In this document: positions 9,601 to 11,205 of the stretch, one piece after another
Position numbering within the stretch: the first letter of the stretch is position 1
Layout: the number at the start of each line of letters is the position of its first letter
NCBI GenBank assembly: GCA_048883405.1
Contig: JBHLQS010000084.1
Span: 1 to 11,205 of the forward strand
DNA: 11,205 bases
Reading direction: 5' to 3'
Origin: SMTZ1-83 sp048883405
GTDB lineage: Archaea; Asgardarchaeota; Thorarchaeia; Thorarchaeales; Thorarchaeaceae
The notes under the pieces: generated by a model
Databases searched by the model: none
What the model was told of the DNA's origin: nothing
What the model saw: only the letters and a program-made list of their open reading frames with translations
Made by a program: the position numbers and the translations under genes

Positions 9601-11205
9601 GTACATTGATATCGTAGTGTCAGTGCTAGCAGAAAGATGCGGAACCTCTACCCAAGCAATTAGGCGCGCATGTGTGCCATTGAAGCTCTGGTCAAAGAGC
9701 TCGATTTCATGATCCAGGACAAGGTCGCCAATAGCGAATGCAATGTCGGTACCGTCTGGTTTCACATCTGTGACAAGGTCAGTATCATATATGTCAATGA
9801 GAACGGGGAAGTTCTCAAGGTTTGATGCAACTTCATTGTGGTCAATCACTATGGATTTTCTATGTGAGAATGGAAGGGAGAACGGCATTCCTTGATATGT
9901 GGGTTCTGTTGAATGCCAGATAGCTCCGGACGGATCCAGCAAGTCAACAGATGTAATTGATCCAATCAAGGAAGGAGCTATGCTGCGAAATCGAATCGAG
10001 TCGCCCACAGCGAATGTTCCTGTGGAAGAGAAGCTACCTCCTGAAAGGCCCATATCAAGATTCATTATTTGATTTCTATCCTGGAACTCCAACTTCCAAA
10101 TCCCATATTCATTTGCGGCACGGGGAAAGACCGTGAGTCCCTGTCCGGATCTTATCCAATCCACATATTCGGGCTTCTGTGTGTCGAGTGGACCTGTAAC
10201 TGCAATTGGCTCCCATTCTGCTGTTGGATAATTAACGCTGAATCCCAGACACTCCACACCAGTTGGCGCTGCCAGCTGTACTTTCACAGTCCAAAGCGGG
10301 AGAGTGCCATTAACGACTGAATAGCTTGTGCCAGGTGAGAGATCATTTGTTAGACTCTGAATAGTGCTACTAATGTTGAGCTTCATTGTTGCAGAAAGTG
10401 ACACCCCTGAATCGGAATCTGTAGTGAATCCAACACTCGCCTCATTTACGACGATTCCTGACTCCTCCCCAACAGAATAGAATGATGAGGGATTCATCTG
10501 ATTCAGGTATTCAGTGTATATCCAATTGGAATCAAATGGATGCATAGCGATCCTTACTTCATCAATAAGGCCATTTAGCTCGTATCCTGGCCTTGAGAGG
10601 CTAAATGGCTCAGTTGTGCTAAGACTCTGAAAGCTGGTCAATGATGAGCCAGATCCTGTTATAGTTCCATCTCGGAAAATGAGAACTCTGTTTGTTTCTC
10701 TATTGACGACAGCAACGAGATACATCCATTCCCCGAATGTGACGGATGATAAGGTGGTAGTTCTTGCTATGTTACCATCACTGATCCAAGAGTTGATGGA
10801 ACTACCATCGCTTGAAGTTTCTATGTCATATCCTGTGGTTGCGGGGGAGGATCCACCTTTGTGGAATGGTATCTGCCATGTTCCGGTATCGGAGTCTATC
10901 CTCACCCAAATGCTGTATGAGAAGCTAGAGGTCCCAAAATCGAGATGTCCATCAGCTGGGTCACCGAAGTTGACGGTGCCATCGATCCCATCGAAAGCGT
11001 ACGCCTGTCCAATATAGCCACTAGTCCCCTGCACTGTCCCGCCACTGGGGCTCCCTTGAGTGCTGTGCGATGTAGAATCGATTGCATTCCCAGAATCTTC
11101 TGATAGGTGCCATACTCCTGCGTAACGATTTGACCAAACGCCACTTGGATTCTCTTGACTACCAATGTCAGGATTTCCATAAAGCATTGTAATCTCAGTG
11201 TCTAA
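685..11205 (-). CDS. Giant modular surface protein (DUF2341/LamG modules, ~23 Ig-like repeats, TM helix, cytoplasmic tail), 5' partial
   Basis: This frame is open from the window edge to TGA at 687-685. The first Met (codon 11187-11185) is not the start. Six in-frame codons precede it (LDTEIT), they align with TDTTIS of the internal copy, and no Shine-Dalgarno is present, so the N-terminus and signal peptide lie outside. Residues are counted here from that Met (3,500 in all). Order: DUF2341 tail and LamG 1 (1-243), linker (244-434), DUF2341 2 (435-548), LamG 2 (549-772), linker (773-815), Ig-like repeats (816-3245), TM helix (about 3252-3275), tail (to 3500). About 64 N-X-S/T sequons lie before the helix and two after it, which fits an N-glycosylated exterior. 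No protease, kinase or other catalytic motif was recognised. The likely role is adhesion, glycan binding or a surface stalk (inference). The exact function is unknown. Confidence 0.93.
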   Translation of the reverse strand, partial: LDTEITMLYGNPDIGSQENPSGVWSNRYAGVWHLSEDSGNAIDSTSHSTQGSPSGGTVQGTSGYIGQAYAFDGIDGTVNFGDPADGHLDFGTSSFSYSIWVRIDSDTGTWQIPFHKGGSSPATTGYDIETSSDGSSINSWISDGNIARTTTLSSVTFGEWMYLVAVVNRETNRVLIFRDGTITGSGSSLTSFQSLSTTEPFSLSRPGYELNGLIDEVRIAMHPFDSNWIYTEYLNQMNPSSFYSVGEESGIVVNEASVGFTTDSDSGVSLSATMKLNISSTIQSLTNDLSPGTSYSVVNGTLPLWTVKVQLAAPTGVECLGFSVNYPTAEWEPIAVTGPLDTQKPEYVDWIRSGQGLTVFPRAANEYGIWKLEFQDRNQIMNLDMGLSGGSFSSTGTFAVGDSIRFRSIAPSLIGSITSVDLLDPSGAIWHSTEPTYQGMPFSLPFSHRKSIVIDHNEVASNLENFPVLIDIYDTDLVTDVKPDGTDIAFAIGDLVLDHEIELFDQSFNGTHARLIAWVEVPHLSASTDTTISMYYGNPYAPNRENPSGVWDSDYSGVWHLGEIGTGLASEYVDSGIYGNHGQGGLGNLSYVPTQTTGAIGFGQDFVDHFIDCGNDTSLDITGGQITLQLWMQYSATHPNMGPLNHKGWYNGYRLVMPENSQNINFNLPGADYSLATSQTVTPNEWHHVVATYDGSYMRFYIDGDPDPAVLEKTDDILSALPEPFRIGHGDHPEGKAWSFPWIGQIDEVRVSSVARSSDWIRTEYQNQLDPQSFATVGIEESIGNYTTSDISLDPSASEGLWSVRIRYRNAMDLQGGSVGSLSRNFIVTHSTALSVTAPSDAISDHTTSREVGEEVYLEVELTDTVASNTLSGATVSINWTVLGTPTLVHLNDLGNGRYGKTMNTSDLGEARRWRIEFNSYHPYYANATDYLDIDLSHKSYLTSVPPNPIPYGEEFIVKVNLRDAFDNSPISGATITSNGTFSALPVDYGNGTYLVSIDSSGYGIGTHVFRITADPVESLVSSCFLDVTFTYRAIETTAITTGSNPAEVPWGQTVNTTLQWYNDDSGGIGISGGTVTSTASLQFIDLGDGSYAVMIDTSNYALGTHVIHLAVSKQNYQSATASITLSIIPHRTSLALEINSTTPVGSLTYLSVSYIDTDEGSGFIPAGNLSLILVEWVGGSDTFFSYSFWLDTSGWALGVNEINVTLLAVSSPRYYDDAILSSKVVIRKLNVFLTWEHLDPFPNGDDFEMFLHVNASEPGTAMDGSPINGIASGKFSAENDTGSPYAITVTFLSEGRYKLTIGGGAFFEGNYEIIIFLDFLPAEIYEDAQTPMITFTYRATRTSLSSAEYPQVATTYNTNVTVSLHYVDLDRSLNITIGTIAAQGASIVWQHVGDGYYDVIIIVFDWNQGTHSVNLTADAVGYEAKTLAFEVIVQIAYAYARPTVTSIDLPLGDTYTFYVDYWDITNDEPIMGASLNHNWTHSLAVVWTGSEYRVDFPSFDTDPLGSYLILFNFSKGQNYQFGYFNVSINIRTHYTEFRLGSIVEPTSYAGVVNVSLYYGDIDNDVGVWSSNVDVLVRNQTGAISFLSLENDTSLGSGYHILRISASVFGSTGLYNFTVYFNWTGPGPKFFNGVTSASVNIIGEESKLTLLDSPGPTAYLENMSYLYSYSELYGGGGISNYTTQDVHVYIVFVSESIDESLIDIWEIDPFGSPGQYTIQFNSTVFGKPGLYNMIVYFNWSAGVAPYYPNKTSVVQVKVTARHTLLSVNPPDSSPYGVNATFSFTFDDATDAILVPIAKKPQLSVVLSLADYSLWYNDTTMTFYISFNTSVLGASIGSKSFTISVSWVGTPFYANVTDHVVLITVLYRETVIEYPTPPPTPFRSNVTLVVTYLDVTENPSVPIDECIVSLEDGVGPIPAAYYSVLSIGGGVYEVEFNTTCFATPGTFDLTVVIVSPSFYIAEASATRSVQIQYRLTTLTANPIGLVPFNDSLIAILQYQDLLTADNIGNGSQPVGIEILNGSTWEFDTQWRASSQDYLVIIETYNQMLEIGIPYVLHVRMSYPDIAPFYRGSDVYLSFQLRYRSSSLQLTEFPMPTAYLDLVNFTILYQDLDSISGIENGEIDIYYGITELLEGIDYYVSAIPGGEYYISIDSLSLTGLGSHTVQVRANWLLGAPYHKNSSISVGLSITERAARADIVVPPNQALYLDNLTFAFIYSDVSNDQPIPITKSLVTIFSGGFQLQQDDFSLVEILGDYYVEINSTILGPGLVTNWNLTLLVNWNPLVAPFYTSDQVSVSITTTNRIGLVTLGQPPTVPIGDNMSLIATFVDEGNGLAIIGALVEFDCLNPSNLIENLDYWVLRDTQGDGSYEIVVDSNALGSTGTFTFRLRLLWDSGLSPYYRNTTILYLTGSVRLVQAILTNDAPNPSIVPLYYNCSVLLNFNDLDHSLQITGAEAVANVRYKSTGLTPSIWNIYVVSPGTYQLTVNCSDAASSGTDALIVEIDLYPYQTVELQIPFQIRLRNGEFAIHSKVSNWKGENAIVILELVDRDAFDAPLSGASLTLSWTDSSSYLDLGNGLYEITLMSSALNAGAYTLQVAGSLSDYFISDISVNVEVLPIPAELTSTSNVPDVYWGEDVTISAFYNDTAHDLPISLASLTYEFGKLTGTLSENTPGNYSFSLDTGRLAWATTYVVIITASYQNYQTKTAQVTVNVLKLPTEMTLLGGLQSQDLYRGQSVNVTVFVNDTHNGIPLSGAVIEAYWSDTPGVVTYIPAVPGEPGYYSGSVNTGTKDIGTYTLNLVLKKDNFVTAFGIISVKIVQIDSTLWLDATTQTYANRAFNWTDVVRLGVYILVPSLNPVDPYSTGLSDCLVTWSVSGTTLNGIFESGTLIGGPGYFYYDFDTEDLRASTYTIRISAEPTNTTFSVATNTTTLTVLRLKTWVGSPETATHIWGWSGYVSFTYWDLIRNVGVNDAYAYLDWLGGEDQASYLGNGSYSVFVNTSLVTPGEHPIILNLWKENHESGTGVFNLVVLSVPTEIEVYADEVNTQDDDPTNLIVPHGDLLNVICLYNDTEYLRGISGATYLEAVLTHPSMIEDKESLPIAELSGGNYTIEFDSSRWYVADEPYHVIVKIGLENRTTASISVYITIVVVPTTLIYDGQSPIRLSYLQTWEIRVRYIDIWPTHDNAGIENGLVNVTSFNTRYVRVISNESDPNGGGWYIITISSQPEQGSSVIRIVLSKQSHQPSEVSIAIEIAPSDTDLLIQSAILYGVPITAIVVVGALLWSRVFKVPKKLKKLNKMIKALKRGVIPKIPEGIRNRQEIIAALFNETCAGVGVTKQPDAMPRFSVGIDVPEIEELLVQLTILTDMTSGELEDFREEVSKMKLSEQVAFTKEVITQQAIKQAKTAGKSLESFLEDLAAQARAVIEGRPLTSDEGIGKKKSAKPMDDNASTEADTDRLTESEMAELRQRLIGAGLPEHEIKSIMEQVANLPRNLVDELVRTVLDNGGAEP
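688..1363 (-). other. Cytoplasmic tail of the giant surface protein (~225 residues, helical)
   Basis: Three parts can be seen. A basic juxtamembrane segment (KKLKKLNKMIKALKRG) leads into RNRQEIIAALFNETCAGVGV. A central charged helical region follows (VPEIEELLVQLTILTDM, LEDFREEVSKMKLSEQVAF, ESFLEDLAAQARAVIEGRP). After a polar Lys/Asp/Ser-rich linker (GKKKSAKPMDDNASTEADTD) comes a compact C-terminal unit of about 45 residues with three predicted helices (ESEMAELRQRLIGAGLP, HEIKSIMEQVANLP, LVDELVRTVL). I recognise no enzyme or named signalling domain. Its size and helical content suggest protein-protein contacts inside the cell. Confidence 0.75.
696..702 (-). promoter_or_regulatory. Shine-Dalgarno site (GGAGGTG) for the downstream exported-protein gene
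   Basis: The minus strand reads GGAGGTG, then CAGAGCC, then ATGA. The spacing of seven bases is ideal and the match to an anti-Shine-Dalgarno sequence is near perfect. The site lies inside the last codons of the giant gene, where it encodes part of the C-terminal NGGAEP. It fixes the second gene's start at 688 over the in-frame Met at codon 11. Confidence 0.88.
1364..1436 (-). other. Single transmembrane helix of the giant surface protein
   Basis: Residues about 3252-3275 form a continuous hydrophobic stretch (ILYGVPITAIVVVGALLW). It follows the acidic/polar end of the last repeat (APSDTD) and is followed at once by a basic run (SRVFKVPKKLKKLNK). By the positive-inside rule, the repeats are outside and the C-terminus is in the cytoplasm. 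There is no PGF-CTERM-like or LPXTG-like sorting signal and the chain continues well beyond the helix, so this is a permanent anchor. Confidence 0.9.
1450..3636 (-). repeat. Ig-like repeat array, membrane-proximal block (repeats 17-23)
   Basis: Seven modules, residues about 2518-3245, with boundaries near 2613, 2710, 2817, 2930, 3026 and 3144. Repeats 17, 18 and 21 return to the compact 95-97 residue form; 19, 20 and 22 carry insertions. Conserved pieces include DAPLSGASLTLSW, DLGNGLYEITLMSS, YLGNGSYSVFVNTS, IITASYQNYQTKTAQV and the hinge strand (P-x-x-x-T or V-P-T-E/T) between modules, for example LPTEMT, VPTEIE and VPTTLI. The last repeat ends in IAIEIAPSD, immediately before the membrane helix. 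Confidence 0.8.
3637..6592 (-). repeat. Ig-like repeat array, central block of long repeats (repeats 8-16)
   Basis: Nine tandem modules, residues about 1533-2518, each roughly 106-116 residues, with boundaries near 1644, 1760, 1867, 1973, 2082, 2189, 2299 and 2410. They share the general fold but differ from the flanking repeats by longer loops and a second-half signature: (N/S)-(S/T)-x-(V/I)-(F/L)-G-x-x-G, a strand ending in N-W or similar, then P-(Y/F)-(Y/F)-x-(N/G)-x-(T/S). Examples are APYYPNKTS, TPFYANVTD, APFYRGSD, APYHKNSS, APFYTSDQ and SPYYRNTT. Repeats 8 and 9 share S-x-V-F-G-x-x-GLYN-x-x-VYFNW. Repeat 16 has a degenerate version of the motif. Confidence 0.8.
6593..8742 (-). repeat. 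Ig-like repeat array, membrane-distal block (repeats 1-7)
   Basis: Seven tandem beta-sandwich modules, residues about 816-1533, with boundaries near residues 937, 1034, 1130, 1229, 1339 and 1436. Most are 96-99 residues long; the first and fifth are longer. The recurrent layout is: P-x-x-(V/I)-P-x-G near the start, a strand ending in Y-x-D, (I/L)-S-G-A/G, D-(L/Y)-G-(N/D)-G-x-Y, then I-D-(T/S)-S and G-(T/V)-H, and a terminal strand leading into R-x-T-S-L of the next module. Repeat 3 is a clear example: VPWGQTVNTTLQWYND, GISGGTV, LGDGSYAVMIDTS, LGTHVIHLAVSKQNYQSATA. Such modules act as stalk or adhesion segments. The repeats are diverged at the DNA level. Confidence 0.82.
8870..9882 (-). other. 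Domain region: complete DUF2341-like domain plus LamG-like jelly roll, copy 2
   Basis: DUF2341-like part (residues about 435-548): SHRKSIVIDHNEV, LENFPVLIDIYDTDL, DGTDIAFAIG, LDHEIELFD, ARLIAWVEVPHLS, TTISMYYGNP, ENPSGVWD. This series of motifs is typical of the family. The LamG-like part (about 549-772) has GFGQDFVDHFIDCG, ITLQLWMQ, NEWHHVVATYDGSYMRFYI, then WIGQIDEVRVSSVARSSDW and a closing WIRTEYQNQLDPQSF. DUF2341 directly before a LamG jelly roll is a recurrent arrangement in secreted bacterial and archaeal proteins. This copy is complete and clearly diverged from copy 1, so the duplication is old. Confidence 0.85.
9885..10459 (-). other. Beta-rich linker between the two DUF2341/LamG modules
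   Basis: About 190 residues (244-434) without a family I recognise. The first half alternates polar and hydrophobic residues (VSLSATMKLNISS, WTVKVQLAAP) as in a beta sandwich. The second half has YGIWKLEFQDRNQ, then GTFAVGDSIRFRS. Part of it resembles the shorter linker after the second LamG domain (GLWSVRIRYRNAMDLQ, then a Gly-rich turn and NFIV), so the linker may belong to the duplicated unit. Confidence 0.55.
10460..11205 (-). other. Domain region: DUF2341 C-terminal end plus LamG-like jelly roll, copy 1
   Basis: The first visible residues (LDTEITMLYGNP, then ENPSGVW and GVWHLSE) match the C-terminal end of the complete DUF2341-like domain further on. A LamG/concanavalin-A-like fold follows (residues about 25-243). 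Its hallmarks are a GQAYAFDGIDG strand, FSYSIWVRI, the GEWMYLVAVVN strand (equivalent to the usual W-H-H-V-A motif), ILIFRDG-type strand VLIFRDG, and the closing LNGLIDEVRIA then WIYTEYLNQMNPSSF. Such domains commonly bind glycans or act as structural caps in secreted proteins. No enzymatic residues are evident. Confidence 0.8.

Noticed and set aside
10679..11017. Open reading frame of 112 codons on the plus strand, and other plus-strand frames of 60-90 codons (for example 8450-8719, 1172-1432, 2974-3213).
   Set aside because: All lie antisense to the continuous domain-bearing frame, lack family-like sequence, and show no supporting ribosome binding site or conserved motif that I could see.
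11185..11187. The first Met of the long frame as the true start of the giant protein.
   Set aside because: The preceding in-frame codons match the conserved interior of a DUF2341-like domain, no Shine-Dalgarno precedes it, and no signal peptide follows.

Overview
The window carries two genes, both on the minus strand and both cut by the window edges, with no intergenic space between them. Almost all of it (11205 down to 685) is one uninterrupted reading frame for a giant modular cell-surface protein of more than 3,500 residues. The last 688 bases (688 down to 1) are the start of a second gene for an exported protein. The two overlap in an ATGA stop/start junction, with a strong Shine-Dalgarno sequence seven bases before the second start.

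The giant protein, read from its N-terminal side, contains: the tail of a DUF2341-like domain and a LamG/concanavalin-A-like jelly roll; a beta-rich linker; a second, complete DUF2341-like plus LamG module; a shorter linker; about 23 tandem Ig-like beta-sandwich repeats of roughly 95-118 residues; one transmembrane helix; a polybasic stop-transfer stretch; and a charged, mostly helical C-terminal tail of about 225 residues. The expected topology is a long, heavily glycosylated stalk with lectin-like modules at the far end and a substantial cytoplasmic domain. The second gene has a clear signal peptide followed by a Trp/Tyr/Gly-rich beta-type domain and is probably co-expressed as another surface protein.

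The organism is most likely an archaeon. The reasons are the giant Ig-like repeat protein anchored by a C-terminal helix rather than by an LPXTG or autotransporter signal, the high density of N-X-S/T sequons in the predicted exterior part, and the moderate GC content. From memory of family architecture, not from a search, proteins of this layout with a tail beginning in a Lys-rich stretch and an 'RQEII' segment resemble those of Asgard archaea, Thorarchaeota in particular. That placement is tentative.

There are no RNA genes, mobile elements, CRISPR arrays, terminators or free promoters visible. The unusual content is the architecture itself: an adhesin-like ectodomain coupled through one helix to a sizeable uncharacterised cytoplasmic tail, an internally structured repeat array with two repeat classes, and a tightly coupled surface-protein gene pair.
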